Assembly: GCA_947259355.1 (NCBI GenBank)
Contig: CAMYMF010000004.1
Coordinates: forward strand, 1-64,000
From: an uncultured Nitrospirota bacterium
GTDB taxonomy: Bacteria > CG2-30-53-67
Direction: 5' to 3'
Length of the DNA stretch: 64,000 nucleotides
Below, piece by piece: positions 37,148 to 46,877 of the stretch. Below the pieces are notes generated by a model. That model worked only from the letters and a program-made list of their open reading frames with translations, ran no database searches and was not told the DNA's origin. Within the stretch, counting starts at the first letter, position 1. Every line of letters starts with the position of its first letter. The position numbers and the translations under genes were made by a program.

Positions 37148-37711
37148 TCAGTGGGGCATGGCCGGCGCCAAGAGCTGAGCCACATCGAGCAGAATCAGGA
37201 TTCGGTCGTTCTGTTTCGCCACGCGCCGAACATAGCGCGCATCGATGGAGGAAACCATGGACGGCGCCTCCTCAAGACTCTCCTGAGGCAGTCGGAGCAC
37301 CTCCGAGACACTGTCTACCAAAAGGGCCACCGGCCGGCCGCCGTTCTTGACGACAATCATGCGGGTCTCGGCGCTCGCCTCCGCCACTGGCAGCTGGAGC
37401 CGCTTGCGAAGGTCCATCACTGGGACCACCTTGCCCCGCAGGTTGACGACCCCATCCAGAAACATGGGCGCCTCCGGGATCGGGCGAACGGGCAGCACCC
37501 GCGCAATCTCCTGCACTTCCAGGATATCAATGGCAAACGCCTCACCATCCAGGTCAAAACTGACCACCTGATTCTGTGCATCCGTTTCCGGGATGCCCTG
37601 TGCGTTCTCTAAGGCGACCACACGATCCTTTCGCCGGGGGTCTAGTAGTGGTTCGGAGATTCGGGATGCGACGATTGTTTTCAGGATATCCCAAGGACCC
37701 CGCTTTTTCAA
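37148..37711 (-). CDS. cheW: CheW-domain protein
   Basis: A 187-residue chemotaxis coupling protein. The CheW domain spans about 47-182 (VSFDLDGEAFAIDILEVQEI, GVVNLRGKVVPVMDLRKRL, ALLVDSVSEVLRLP). It is preceded by a basic N-terminal extension of about 45 residues that ordinary CheW lacks. CheW links receptors to CheA. No other che gene is nearby; it trails dapL by 33 bp, so it may be a stray or auxiliary coupling protein. Confidence 0.88.
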   Translation of the reverse strand: MKKRGPWDILKTIVASRISEPLLDPRRKDRVVALENAQGIPETDAQNQVVSFDLDGEAFAIDILEVQEIARVLPVRPIPEAPMFLDGVVNLRGKVVPVMDLRKRLQLPVAEASAETRMIVVKNGGRPVALLVDSVSEVLRLPQESLEEAPSMVSSIDARYVRRVAKQNDRILILLDVAQLLAPAMPH

Positions 37712-37744
37712 CAGGTAATTGCTCGGGCCGGCGGCAGGTGAGAC

Positions 37745-38923
37745 TCAACGGGACAGGGCCTTGCGAATTCGCTCGGCAGCCTCGGCCAGACGCTGGCGCG
37801 GCACGGTCAACGCAAAGCGGATATAGCCTTCGCCGGCCTGCCCGAACCCGTTGCCCGGCGTGGCCGCAATCCCCGCCCGAGTCAGCAAGAATTCACTGAA
37901 GGAAGCGGAGGTATATCCTTCCGGAACATCCACCCAGACATAAAAGGTTGCCTCCGGCGAATCGCAGTGCAATCCTGCGGCCCGCAGTCCGGCCACCAGG
38001 GTGTCCCGACGCTCCTGATATAGAGTACGCATGCGCGCCACGGCGGACTGATCCCCCGTCATCGCCTCAATGCCGGCTTCCTGAATCGCCTGAAAAATCC
38101 CCGAATCCACGTTGGTCTTGATCTTGCCCAGACCCTGAACCACGGGCGCAGCTCCCACCACGAAACCGACACGCCATCCGGTCATGTTGTACGTCTTGGA
38201 GAGCGAGTGGAACTCGACACCCACCTCCCGGGCACCGTCCACTTCCAGAAAACTCCTGGGCCGCTTGCCGTCGAAATACATCTCCGTGTAGGCCGCATCA
38301 TGACAGACGATGATGCCGTTATCCCGAGCGAATCGCACCGCCGCTTCGAAGAACTCCCGCGGGGCCGTTGCCGCGGTCGGGTTGTTGGGGTAATTGAGAA
38401 ACATGAGGCGGGACCGCTCCCGCACCTCTTGGGAAATGGCCTGCAGATCCGGCAGGAAGTCGTTCTCTCGGGTCAGCGGCATATAATGGGGCTCCCCGCC
38501 GGCCAGGAGGGTGCTGATTTCATAAACGGGATATCCTGGATCCGGCACAAGAACCACCTCACCGGGATTGACGAACGCGAGCGGGATATGACCGATGCCC
38601 TCCTTGGAGCCGATCAGGGAGAGGACCTCGCCGGCCGGATCGAGGGTAACGCCGAAGCGGGTGCGGTACCATCGGGCCACGGCCTCTCGAAACCGAGGCA
38701 TCCCCTCATAGGAGGGATATTGATGGTTCACGGGCCGGTCCACGGCCTGATGCATGGCTTCTAGAATATTCTTCGGCGTCGGCTCATCGGGATCGCCCAC
38801 ACCCAGGGCAATCACATCGACCCCTTTGGCCATCTCGGCCCGTTTGAGCTCATCGAGCTTTGCAAAGAGATAGGGGGGGAGACCTTTGAGCCTCCGGGCC
38901 AATTCGAAGGGCTGTGCAGTCAC
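37745..38923 (-). CDS. dapL: LL-diaminopimelate aminotransferase
   Basis: A 392-residue class I/II PLP aminotransferase. ALGVGDPDEPTP, LNYPNNPTAA, HDAAYTEMYFDG and the PLP lysine in FHSLSKTYNMTGWRVGF are visible. The opening ARRLKGLPPYLFAKLDELK is typical of DapL-type enzymes that make LL-DAP from tetrahydrodipicolinate directly. Its position downstream of dapB supports a lysine and peptidoglycan role over alanine transamination. I use the GTG at 38923 (AGGAGG just upstream); an upstream in-frame extension has no conserved residues. Confidence 0.88.
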   Translation of the reverse strand: MTAQPFELARRLKGLPPYLFAKLDELKRAEMAKGVDVIALGVGDPDEPTPKNILEAMHQAVDRPVNHQYPSYEGMPRFREAVARWYRTRFGVTLDPAGEVLSLIGSKEGIGHIPLAFVNPGEVVLVPDPGYPVYEISTLLAGGEPHYMPLTRENDFLPDLQAISQEVRERSRLMFLNYPNNPTAATAPREFFEAAVRFARDNGIIVCHDAAYTEMYFDGKRPRSFLEVDGAREVGVEFHSLSKTYNMTGWRVGFVVGAAPVVQGLGKIKTNVDSGIFQAIQEAGIEAMTGDQSAVARMRTLYQERRDTLVAGLRAAGLHCDSPEATFYVWVDVPEGYTSASFSEFLLTRAGIAATPGNGFGQAGEGYIRFALTVPRQRLAEAAERIRKALSR

Positions 38924-38993
38924 GAAACCTCCTCTGGTAAAATGCCGCAAGTGGCGCCTTATCCGTCTTCGCAGAATGCTACGCCGCGACAAG

Positions 38994-39033
38994 TCCGCCC
39001 TCGCAATAGACTCACTCAGGCAATATCCGGGCT
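38994..39033 (-). repeat. 40-bp dispersed repeat at the dapB stop
   Basis: The partner of 18268-18307: 19 identical bases (39015-39033) and 35/40 overall on the minus strand. It begins within the dapB stop codon and runs into the dapB-dapL gap. Confidence 0.75.
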
Positions 39034-39832
39034 AAAGCCCCAGCAGATCGAGCATGGAATAAAGCGACGGCTTTTGTCCCACGATCCATTTGGCGGCCCT
39101 CAGGGCCCCCTGGGCGAAGGTATTTCGACTCGCGGCACGGTGGGTCAGCTCAATCCGTTCACCGGTGCCACAAAACATGACCGTGTGCTCCCCCACGATG
39201 TCTCCGCCCCGCACGGCATGGACCCCGATTTCCTTCGTCCGCCGCTCCCCGACCATCCCCTGTCGCCCGTGCACCATCGACGCGGCTGGGTCGCGCTGCA
39301 ACGCACGGGCAATGACCTCCGCAAATTTTGCGGCGGTTCCGGACGGTGCGTCCTTCTTGAAATGATGGTGGGCCTCGACGATCTCGACGTCGAAATCGTC
39401 GCCCAAAGCCCGGGCCACCTCCGGCAGAATCCGAAGCAGCAGGTTGACGCCCAGACTCATGTTCGGCGCCAGCAGGTTGGCCACCCCCTTGGACGACTCC
39501 CGGATCAGCGCCAGGTCCTCCTCAGAAAAACCGGTCGTGCCGATCACCATCGACTTCCCTACCGCCGAGGCCTCGCAGAGATGACTCAGCGTCGCCTCCG
39601 GGTAAGTAAAATCGATGAGCACGTCACAGCCCTCCAGGAGGGGGCGTAGCTCCGTTGCCAGGGGAACGCCGATGCCACCGATGCCGATCAGCTCCCCCAC
39701 ATCCTGGCCTGCTGCCCGATGCCCCGACACTTCCAGGGCACCCGCCAGTTCCACAGAACTGTCGTCCTGCATGAGGCGGATGATCCGTTGTCCCATCCGT
39801 CCTGCGGCTCCCGCCACAATGATTCGGACCAT
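39032..39832 (-). CDS. dapB: 4-hydroxy-tetrahydrodipicolinate reductase
   Basis: A 266-residue NAD(P)H enzyme of lysine/DAP synthesis. The nucleotide loop VAGAAGRMGQRI (about 6-17), VIGTTGF, APNMSLGVN and the substrate motif EAHHHFKKDAPSGTA (about 153-167) are all present. It is upstream of dapL, so the pair supplies LL-DAP for peptidoglycan. dapA is not in the window. Confidence 0.96.
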   Translation of the reverse strand: MVRIIVAGAAGRMGQRIIRLMQDDSSVELAGALEVSGHRAAGQDVGELIGIGGIGVPLATELRPLLEGCDVLIDFTYPEATLSHLCEASAVGKSMVIGTTGFSEEDLALIRESSKGVANLLAPNMSLGVNLLLRILPEVARALGDDFDVEIVEAHHHFKKDAPSGTAAKFAEVIARALQRDPAASMVHGRQGMVGERRTKEIGVHAVRGGDIVGEHTVMFCGTGERIELTHRAASRNTFAQGALRAAKWIVGQKPSLYSMLDLLGL

Positions 39833-39902
39833 GGGTTTGCCCTCCTCCCGCTGCGCACCTGAGGCCGATTCCTGTTACCCCGTCGGCTCACGGGTGCCGA
39901 TC

Positions 39903-41171
39903 TCAGACGCCGCCGGGATCCTTTTCCCGCCAGATCTGCGCGCCCAGGGCAGAGAGTTTTTTCTCAATCTGCTCATAACCACGATCAATATGGTAGATGC
40001 GCGACACCGTTGTCCGGCCCTCGGCCGCCAGCCCACCGAGGATCAGCGATGCGCTGGCCCTGAGATCGGTGGCCATCACCGGCGCGCCGCTCAGTCTTTT
40101 CACGCCGCGCACCACCGCACTGTTTCCCTGCACCCGAATGTCGGCCCCCATTCGCCGCAATTCGGCCACATGCATGAAGCGGTTTTCAAAGATGGTTTCC
40201 GCCATCACCGAGGTGCCCTCGGCAATGGCCATCAACGCCATGAACTGTGCCTGCATGTCGGTGGCAAAGGCCGGGTAACCACCTGTTTTGACATCTGCAG
40301 CACGCACTCGGTCAGAACCGAGAATGCGCACGGCGTCTGCGTCCATTTGAATCTCTGCCCCCGCTTCAATGAGTTTTTCGATGACCGCTTCCAGGTGCGC
40401 CGGCCGGCAGCCCCGTACGGTCACATCGCCTCCTGTGATGGCCCCGGCCACCAGAAAAGTTCCCGTTTCGATGCGGTCGGGCATCACCGAATGGTCCACG
40501 GCACCGAGCCACTGTACGCCCTCGATCCGGATATGGTCGGTGCCGGCCCCTTCGATACAAGCCCCCATGTCATTCAGAACCGCCCCAAGCTCCGCCACTT
40601 CCGGCTCACAGGCTGCGTTCTCAATCAGTGTAATGCCCCGGGCCAATGACGCGGCCATCATCAAATTCATGGTTCCCGTCACACTGGGAAGGTCGAGATA
40701 GATCCGGGCACCCCGCAGTCGGCGACTCCTGGCACAGACATATCCCTCGTCGATGGTGATTTCTGCGCCGAGTTTGTCCAGTCCCTTGAGGTGCAGGTTG
40801 ATCGGCCTCGCACCGATGGCGCATCCGCCAGGCAGCGAAACCTGGGCCTCACCAAACCGGGCGAGGAGGGGACCCAGCACCAGCACCGACGCCCGCATGG
40901 TTCGGACCAGATCGTAGGCCGCACGATGGCCCGTCGCCGCGCTCGCGTCGAGCACCAGCTGCGCACCTGCTCCGCCCGCCACACGCACCCCGAGGCTCTC
41001 CAGCAGCGTCGCCATGGTCCTGACGTCGCGCAGCTCCGGCACATTGCTGAGCCGACACGGCCCCTCAGCCAGAAGAGATGCGGCCATGATGGGCAGGGCG
41101 GCATTCTTGGCCCCGCTCGCAGCCACCGCCCCCCGAAGGCGTGTGCCGCCCCGAATCACGATCCGTTCCAT
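39903..41171 (-). CDS. murA: UDP-N-acetylglucosamine 1-carboxyvinyltransferase
   Basis: A 422-residue enzyme for the first committed step of peptidoglycan synthesis. The catalytic cysteine loop [11 protein letters not shown] (about 114-124) has Cys, so fosfomycin sensitivity is expected rather than the Asp-type resistance. [15 protein letters not shown] and [18 protein letters not shown] are conserved. I start at the ATG at 41171 with AGGAG upstream; a longer reading adds residues that are not conserved. It follows rpsR. Confidence 0.95.
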   Translation of the reverse strand: MERIVIRGGTRLRGAVAASGAKNAALPIMAASLLAEGPCRLSNVPELRDVRTMATLLESLGVRVAGGAGAQLVLDASAATGHRAAYDLVRTMRASVLVLGPLLARFGEAQVSLPGGCAIGARPINLHLKGLDKLGAEITIDEGYVCARSRRLRGARIYLDLPSVTGTMNLMMAASLARGITLIENAACEPEVAELGAVLNDMGACIEGAGTDHIRIEGVQWLGAVDHSVMPDRIETGTFLVAGAITGGDVTVRGCRPAHLEAVIEKLIEAGAEIQMDADAVRILGSDRVRAADVKTGGYPAFATDMQAQFMALMAIAEGTSVMAETIFENRFMHVAELRRMGADIRVQGNSAVVRGVKRLSGAPVMATDLRASASLILGGLAAEGRTTVSRIYHIDRGYEQIEKKLSALGAQIWREKDPGGV

Positions 41172-41257
41172 CCCGATCTCCTTCCGGGCTGCTGCCTCGG
41201 CGACGGTCTTTGTTTCCAAGGCAGGAACCCGAGAGCCGTTTTGTGCTGTTTTCAGAA

Positions 41258-41512
41258 TCAGCTCTCCACAAAGGGAAGCAGTGCAATATTTCGCGCGCGT
41301 TGGATGGCAACGTTCAGCGTCCGCTGGTGGCGTGCGCAATTTCCGGAAATGCGTCGCGGAATGATCTTACCCCGTTCGGTGATGAAGTTCCGCAGCAGCT
41401 TGGTGTCCTTGTAGTCGATCACCTGGATCTTGTTCTCACAGCAGCGGCAAACCTTCTTGCGAAAGAAAATCTTTTTCCGCTTCCGTTGCGGTCTTCTTGC
41501 TCCGTAGGCCAT
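41258..41512 (-). CDS. rpsR: 30S ribosomal protein S18
   Basis: An 84-residue ribosomal protein. A basic N-terminus precedes [35 protein letters not shown] and the end [22 protein letters not shown]. It partners S6 in the platform of the 30S subunit. The cysteines of CRCC with C-A-R-H indicate the zinc-binding (C+) form. rpsF is 3 bp upstream. The usual rplI does not follow; murA does. Confidence 0.97.
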   Translation of the reverse strand: MAYGARRPQRKRKKIFFRKKVCRCCENKIQVIDYKDTKLLRNFITERGKIIPRRISGNCARHQRTLNVAIQRARNIALLPFVES

Positions 41513-41515
41513 GGG

Positions 41516-41869
41516 CTATTCTCCTGTATCGGTCTGTGCGGCAGGCGGGGCCGCATCCTTTGGTTTGACGGGCTGCAGCTCATCCTGCCGGATCTTCAAT
41601 GTCATGTACTTGATGACGCCGTCGTTGAGCCGATAGCTTCGCTCCAGCTCCTGGAGTGCCCCCCCGTCCCCCGCAAACTGCATGAGCACATAATGGCCCT
41701 TGCGCTGCTTCTTCACTTCATAGGCGAGGCGCTTCACACCCCAATTATCGATCACATGTATTTTGCCGCCGTTCTTCTCGACAACACCGGCCATGGCTTC
41801 CGTGATCTTTTCCGACTGCTCGGAGTTGAGATCGGGGTGGAGGATAAAGATGGACTCGTAGTAGGACAT
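41516..41869 (-). CDS. rpsF: 30S ribosomal protein S6
   Basis: A 117-residue ribosomal protein (SYYESIFILHPDLNSEQ, GVKRLAYEVKKQRKGHYVLMQF split near residues 55-76, and an acidic Ala/Pro/Gln tail). The start at 41869 follows GAGGAGGCACC. Upstream leader sequence of about 90 nt includes a CCGGA/TCCGG hairpin that could hold the S6:S18 autoregulatory site, though I cannot confirm it. Confidence 0.96.
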   Translation of the reverse strand: MSYYESIFILHPDLNSEQSEKITEAMAGVVEKNGGKIHVIDNWGVKRLAYEVKKQRKGHYVLMQFAGDGGALQELERSYRLNDGVIKYMTLKIRQDELQPVKPKDAAPPAAQTDTGE

Positions 41870-41964
41870 GGTGCCTCCTCGTGGGTATAAAGCCCCGGAA
41901 GCGGTCCGGAGCAAGGAGTTGGGTGAACTGCTGGGCCGGTCCTTGCCGGCCACAAACTGCCGAT

Positions 41965-41994
41965 TCATACCACAAAAACCGGCGACGGGGCAAG
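41965..41994 (-). promoter_or_regulatory. Extended -10 promoter for rpsF-rpsR-murA
   Basis: Minus strand TTGCCC (41989-41994), an 18-nt spacer and TATGAA (41965-41970) preceded by TGG, i.e. an extended -10. Confidence 0.55.
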
Positions 41995-42015
41995 GCCTTT
42001 CTAAAGCGTAGGAAA

Positions 42016-42044
42016 GGCCCCCCGCGCGCGTGGTGCGGGGGGCC
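42016..42044 (-). terminator. GC-rich terminator downstream of hppA
   Basis: A 10-bp G/C stem (42016-42025 with 42035-42044) is followed on the minus strand by TTTCCT. It ends the hppA transcript before the rpsF promoter. Confidence 0.65.
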
Positions 42045-42087
42045 CCGTAGACCTGTCGGGCACTCCATGGGCGGCATAGCCCTCGCG

Positions 42088-44142
42088 CTATCGCCCGACC
42101 ATCGCCACCAGCGGTGCAATGACCAGGGAAACGATCGACATCAGTTTGATCAAAATATTCATGGCTGGACCGGACGTGTCTTTGAAGGGGTCCCCAATGG
42201 TGTCGCCCACCACGGCCGCCTTGTGTGCTTCGGAGCCCTTTCCGCCGAGATGGCCCTTTTCAATATGCTTTTTGGCGTTGTCCCAGGCGCCACCGCCGTT
42301 GCCCATAAAGAGGGCCATCAGTACGCCGGCCAGGGTTGCGCCCGCCAGCATGCCGCCGAGGGCCTCGGGCCCCAGTACAAAGCCCACAAGAATCGGCGAG
42401 ATGACCGCTGTGAGTCCCGGAAGGATCATCTCCTTGAGGGCCGCGGTGGTGCTGATGTCGACACACTTCTTGGCATCGGGGCGCACCCCCTCCTTGCCTT
42501 CCAGAAGACCGGGGATCTCCCTGAACTGGCGCCGGATCTCACTGACCATGGCCATGGCCGCCTTGCCCACGGAGGTCATGGTCAGGGCCGCCACAAAGAA
42601 GGGGAGAATCCCGCCGATGAGAAGACCGATCACCACATTGGGCGTCGTCACGACGATGGTCATCTCTTTCAGCCCGTTTTTCACCAGGGTATAATTGACG
42701 GTCTGGGCGTAGGCGGTAAAGAGTGCCAGGGCGGTGAGGGCCGCCGAACCGATGGCAAACCCTTTCCCGATGGCCGCGGTCGTATTGCCCAGCGCATCGA
42801 GTTCATCGGTAATCTTTCGGGTCTCCGGTCCCAGTTCGGACATCTCGGAAATACCGCCTGCGTTGTCGGCCACGGGTCCGTACGCATCGACGGACATGGT
42901 AATGCCCACGGTGGCCAGCATGCCGACAGCCGATATCCCGATGCCGTAGAGGCCGGCGAACTTGTTGCCGATAAAAATGGCGGCGGCGATGATCAACACC
43001 GGAATGGCCGTACTCTCCAGTCCCACCGCGAGTCCGGTAATCACGTTGGTGGCGGCCCCGGTCTGACTGGCATCGGCGATCCGGCGAATCGGTCCCGCGG
43101 CCGTGTAGTACTCGGTCACCAATCCGATGGAAATTCCCGCAACCGTACCAGCCAGGATGGCCCAGAAGACCCCCTTGTTCACCCCCATGGGGCCGAGCAT
43201 CATGTTCGCCACAATGAGGAACAGACCAGCGGCGATGAAGGTTGAATAACGAAGCGCTGCGGCCGGACTCCAGCTCTTCAGCACCTTCATCGAGAAAATC
43301 CCCACGAGAGACGAGAGCAGCCCGAGCATGGCGAGAATAATGGGCAGCGCCATGTAGCTTGACTTCGTGGCCTCCGTGATCATGGCAATGGTAGCGCTGC
43401 CGGTGGCGGCAATGGCGATGGTGGCAATGATCGATCCCACGTAAGATTCGAAAATGTCGGCGCCGAGGCCAGCCACGTCGCCCACGTTGTCTCCCACATT
43501 ATCGGCGATCACCCCAGGATTCCTCGGGTCGTCCTCGGGGATGCCCGCTTCCACCTTCCCGACCAGGTCGGCTCCCACATCGGCCGATTTTGTGTAGATC
43601 CCGCCGCCGACGCGCGCAAAGAGCGCGATGGAACTGGCGCCCATGGCAAAGCCGTTGATACTGGCGATGGCCTCAGGGTTGCCCCTGAAAATAAGGTAGC
43701 AGATACCGACCCCCAGCAGCCCGAGACTGGCCACGGAGAGTCCCATGACCGCACCACCAGAAAAGGCTGTGGCGAGTGCGGGCCCGTGATCGGGCTTGTT
43801 CGACTCGGCGGCCTGCGCCGTGCGCACGTTGGCGATGGTGGCCGAATTCATGCCGAAGAATCCCGCAAGAATTGAGCAGAGCGCCCCAAAGATAAACGCC
43901 AAGGCTGTCATCTTCGGTTTTACGAACAGGAGCAGCAGCACAAAGACTACCGCGATGAAAATACCGAGAATCTTGTACATACGGAACAAGAAGACCAGGG
44001 CACCGTCGTGGATCTGCTCCGCAATTTCCCGCATCCGGTAGGTTCCCACCGGTTGCTTCTTGAGCGAGTTGAAAATCAGGAAGGCCACCACGAGGCCGAC
44101 AATGCCGATCAGGGGTGCGATTACGGGATTCGTCATGTTCAT
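42088..44142 (-). CDS. hppA: Membrane-bound ion-translocating pyrophosphatase (K+-dependent type)
   Basis: A 684-residue integral membrane pyrophosphatase with about 16 TM segments that couples PPi hydrolysis to H+ or Na+ export. The catalytic loops are visible: [20 protein letters not shown] (about 199-218), [19 protein letters not shown] and the C-terminal [36 protein letters not shown] has Ala where K+-independent enzymes carry Lys, pointing to the K+-dependent class, which contains both Na+ and H+ pumps. It recovers energy from biosynthetic PPi, which fits an energy-limited anaerobe. Confidence 0.95.
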   Translation of the reverse strand: MNMTNPVIAPLIGIVGLVVAFLIFNSLKKQPVGTYRMREIAEQIHDGALVFLFRMYKILGIFIAVVFVLLLLFVKPKMTALAFIFGALCSILAGFFGMNSATIANVRTAQAAESNKPDHGPALATAFSGGAVMGLSVASLGLLGVGICYLIFRGNPEAIASINGFAMGASSIALFARVGGGIYTKSADVGADLVGKVEAGIPEDDPRNPGVIADNVGDNVGDVAGLGADIFESYVGSIIATIAIAATGSATIAMITEATKSSYMALPIILAMLGLLSSLVGIFSMKVLKSWSPAAALRYSTFIAAGLFLIVANMMLGPMGVNKGVFWAILAGTVAGISIGLVTEYYTAAGPIRRIADASQTGAATNVITGLAVGLESTAIPVLIIAAAIFIGNKFAGLYGIGISAVGMLATVGITMSVDAYGPVADNAGGISEMSELGPETRKITDELDALGNTTAAIGKGFAIGSAALTALALFTAYAQTVNYTLVKNGLKEMTIVVTTPNVVIGLLIGGILPFFVAALTMTSVGKAAMAMVSEIRRQFREIPGLLEGKEGVRPDAKKCVDISTTAALKEMILPGLTAVISPILVGFVLGPEALGGMLAGATLAGVLMALFMGNGGGAWDNAKKHIEKGHLGGKGSEAHKAAVVGDTIGDPFKDTSGPAMNILIKLMSIVSLVIAPLVAMVGR

Positions 44143-44262
44143 CCTCCTCTTTGCTTCTTTTTAGAGAAAGGCTTGCCTATCGGGCAAAAACCTTGACAAA
44201 CTTTGCTTCAATGCCAAGTCCTGAGTGCGGGGGTTCTTCGTCGAACGCATGGGTCGGAGAAC

Positions 44263-44820
44263 TCAGTGATATCGGTTCATGGTCTCGGAGAGTCCGTTCC
44301 GCAAAATGGATTCCACCACATCGGCCGCGGCGTCAACCCAGGCTCGGGCGTCAGCCCGTCGCGAAAAACTCCGCAGGACATAGTCCGCCGGGTCTTCGTC
44401 ACCCTCCGGACGGCCGATGCCGACGCGCACACGGACAAAATCGGCCGATCCGCATTTCTCGATGATGGAGCGCAGCCCGTTATGCCCGCCGTGCCCGCCG
44501 CCCTGCTTGAGCTTGATGCGACCCTCGCTCAGATCGAGGTCATCGTGTATGACGATGAGCGATTCAGGCGAACAACCGTATCGCTTTAACAAGGGAGCAA
44601 CGGCGTCACCGCTGCGGTTCATGAAGGTCTGCGGCTTCGCCAGGATCACACGATGTCCGGCAAGATTCCCTCTGCCAACCTGGGCGCTGCAGTTTCTGCG
44701 CCACAGGCGGATCCGTTCTCGTTTCCCCAGTTCGTCCAGGACCTGAAAGCCAACGTTGTGCCGGTGGTTCTGATACTTCTTCCCGGGATTTCCTAGCCCG
44801 ACGATGAGGCGCCAGCCCAT
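44263..44820 (-). CDS. pth: Peptidyl-tRNA hydrolase
   Basis: A 185-residue enzyme that recycles peptidyl-tRNA. GLGNPGKKYQNHRHNVGFQV contains the catalytic His (HNVGF, about 21-25); KPQTFMNRSGDAV, HDDLDLSEGRIKLKQGG and GGHNGLRSI follow. It belongs to the spoVG-tRNA-prs-rplY-pth block. Confidence 0.97.
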   Translation of the reverse strand: MGWRLIVGLGNPGKKYQNHRHNVGFQVLDELGKRERIRLWRRNCSAQVGRGNLAGHRVILAKPQTFMNRSGDAVAPLLKRYGCSPESLIVIHDDLDLSEGRIKLKQGGGHGGHNGLRSIIEKCGSADFVRVRVGIGRPEGDEDPADYVLRSFSRRADARAWVDAAADVVESILRNGLSETMNRYH

Positions 44821-45043
44821 GTGCCTGAACCTTTCCGAGCGCTGCCCCTACCGGGTGGTCTTTTCACACACGACCTGTGAAGCGCAGGTCCGCTGCGTGC
44901 GTATCGGGATAGGGCATCCTGATCTTCCGGGGAGGCCACAGGGTGCCGGCGGCGCCGCATGGAGGCTCCAGAAGATAACCTGCCGCTAGACCACGGGCCC
45001 ATCTCGAACGCAGCAAACCTTCTGTCATGCCTCGCGGCCGAGA
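44821..45043 (-). other. Unexplained 223-bp gap between rplY and pth
   Basis: The gap holds several self-complementary stretches. TTCACACACGACCTGTGAA (44863-44881) can fold, and the minus strand has a tRNA A-box-like TGGTCTAGCGGCAGG near 44980-44994. No complete cloverleaf, T-arm or ORF fits. It could be a structured leader of pth or a decayed tRNA. Confidence 0.3.
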
Positions 45044-45700
45044 CTATCCAGCCTCGGATTTTTCATCCGATTCGGAAGATTTCTCCTCGGCCTCCTCGGC
45101 AGGCACTTCCTCGCCTTCGGCCACTTCCTCCTCTTCTACCTCCGGTTCCGCTTCCACCGTTGGCGCCACGAGGGCGTAGAGAAGCTGGTCCTCGGGTGTC
45201 AGAATCTTCACACCCGTGGCGGGCAGATCGGAGACATGATAGGCGTCGCCCACATCAAGCGCCGACAGGTCCGCCTCGAAGAATTCGGGAATATCAGAGG
45301 GGAGGCACTCCACTTCGATCTCGGTCAGGCCGTGGGTCAGGATGCCGCCTGTCTTGAACCCCACGGGCTCGGCATCGGTGTGGCGCACTTCCACCATGAC
45401 CCGGATCGTCTGGTCCATGGAAATTTCGAACAGATCGGCATGGATGGCCACTTGGCGAATCGGGTCGTACTGGACGTCCTTGAGCAGTACGGTCCGCTTG
45501 GTGTTGGCCACCTCCACTTCGAGAATCGCATTGGCACCTTCTTTGAGTATCCCCTGGAGGTCCCGGAGTCGCACCGCCAGCTGAACCGTACCGCCCGGTC
45601 CGTAGATGACCGCGGGCACCATGCCGGCACGTCTGAGTTTTCGGGCAACCCCTTTGCCCGCGCCCTCTCGGGAGAAAACTTCAAGTGCAAGGGTTTTCAT
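45044..45700 (-). CDS. rplY: 50S ribosomal protein L25/Ctc
   Basis: A 218-residue Ctc-type L25, the long form with an N-terminal L25 domain that binds 5S rRNA (about 1-95) and a TL5-like C-terminal beta domain (about 96-180). A strongly acidic tail follows (EEEEVAEGEEVPAEEAEEK). It follows prs by 34 bp and precedes pth. Confidence 0.95.
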   Translation of the reverse strand: MKTLALEVFSREGAGKGVARKLRRAGMVPAVIYGPGGTVQLAVRLRDLQGILKEGANAILEVEVANTKRTVLLKDVQYDPIRQVAIHADLFEISMDQTIRVMVEVRHTDAEPVGFKTGGILTHGLTEIEVECLPSDIPEFFEADLSALDVGDAYHVSDLPATGVKILTPEDQLLYALVAPTVEAEPEVEEEEVAEGEEVPAEEAEEKSSESDEKSEAG

Positions 45701-45734
45701 GTGGTCTTAACCTCCTCGTGACGATGCAGCCGCA

Positions 45735-46670
45735 CTACTCGAACAGGGAGCTGATGCTGGTCTCCTCATGGATGTTGCGGATCGCTTTGGCAAAGAGTTC
45801 TCCGATGGACAGGATTTCGATCTTGCTGCACCGCGCATGATTCCTGAAGGGAATGCTGTTCGTCGACACCACCCGCTCCAGTTTGGCGTTGTTGATCCGA
45901 TCCAGGGCTGGCCCGGAAAGCACGCCATGGGAACAGCAGGCGATCACCCTCTTGGCGCCGCGCTCCATGATCGCGGCGGACGCCTCGGTAAGCGTCCCGG
46001 CAGTATCCGCCATGTCGTCAAGGATCACGGCTTGTTTCCCTTCAACACTGCCGATGAGATTCATTACCTTGGCTTCGTTGGGCGTGGCCCGCCGCTTGTC
46101 GATGATTGCCAGAGAGGCATGGAGCCCTTTGGCGAAAGCCCGTGCGCGGAGCACGCCGCCGGCGTCGGGTGACACCACGACACACTTGTCACCGGAGAAA
46201 CCATTGGACCGGCAATACTCGAGAAGAATCGGCGCGGCGTAGAGATTGTCCACGGGGATATTGAAGAATCCCTGGATCTGGCCGGCGTGCAGGTCCATGG
46301 TCAGGACGCGATTGGCGCCGGCCGCGGTAATCAGATCGGCCACCAGTTTGGCAGATATGGGGACCCGGGGCAGGACCTTGCGATCCTGGCGCGCGTATCC
46401 GTAGTAGGGGAGCACTGCCGTGATGCGGCCCGCCGAAGCACGCTTCAGCGCGTCGATCATGATCAGAAACTCCATCAGGTGGTGGTTTACCGGGTTGCAG
46501 GTCGACTGTACGACGAAGACATCCCGTCCCCGGACGTTCTCGTTCAGCTGGACCATGCTTTCACCGTCGCTGAACGTCCCCACCGCGGCTTCGCCGAGGG
46601 GGATGCCGAGACAATCGCATATCTCCCGAGTAAGGGGCAGGTTGGAATTTCCCCCGAAGATTTTCATCAC
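45735..46670 (-). CDS. prs: Ribose-phosphate pyrophosphokinase
   Basis: A 311-residue PRPP synthase feeding purines, pyrimidines, histidine and tryptophan. ATP-site FSDGESMVQLNENVRG, DLHAGQIQGFF and the PRPP loop VVSPDAGGVLRARAFA are clear, as is the flexible-loop stretch YARQDRK. It lies between tRNA-Gln and rplY. Confidence 0.97.
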   Translation of the reverse strand: MMKIFGGNSNLPLTREICDCLGIPLGEAAVGTFSDGESMVQLNENVRGRDVFVVQSTCNPVNHHLMEFLIMIDALKRASAGRITAVLPYYGYARQDRKVLPRVPISAKLVADLITAAGANRVLTMDLHAGQIQGFFNIPVDNLYAAPILLEYCRSNGFSGDKCVVVSPDAGGVLRARAFAKGLHASLAIIDKRRATPNEAKVMNLIGSVEGKQAVILDDMADTAGTLTEASAAIMERGAKRVIACCSHGVLSGPALDRINNAKLERVVSTNSIPFRNHARCSKIEILSIGELFAKAIRNIHEETSISSLFE

Positions 46671-46754
46671 GTGCGCAACCCTTTCAGGAGCCGCCCCCCT
46701 GACTCCCCCTTGGACGGACCCGACACCGCCACGGAGCCCTTACCGGGATAAGCT

Positions 46755-46828
46755 GGCTCGGGGGCAGGGATTCGAACCCCGATAGCCAGAACCAAAATCT
46801 GGAGTCCTGCCGTTGGACGACCCCCGAT
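46755..46828 (-). tRNA. tRNA-Gln (TTG)
   Basis: A 74-nt minus-strand tRNA with CCA encoded (46755-46757). The acceptor stem TCGGGGG (46822-46828) pairs with CCCCCGA (46759-46765). The anticodon stem CCAGA/TCTGG encloses the loop TTTTGGT, anticodon TTG. The T-arm contains GTTCGAATCC. It sits between spoVG and prs, as in many deltaproteobacteria. Confidence 0.95.
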
Positions 46829-46877
46829 CCCAACTCCCCGTTAACGGCTTCAGGCGAATGTCCCCCCGCCCCGTCTC

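Noticed and set aside
44930-45010. Possible tRNA on the minus strand
   Set aside because: An A-box-like motif is present, but no matching acceptor stem, anticodon arm or T-arm could be built.
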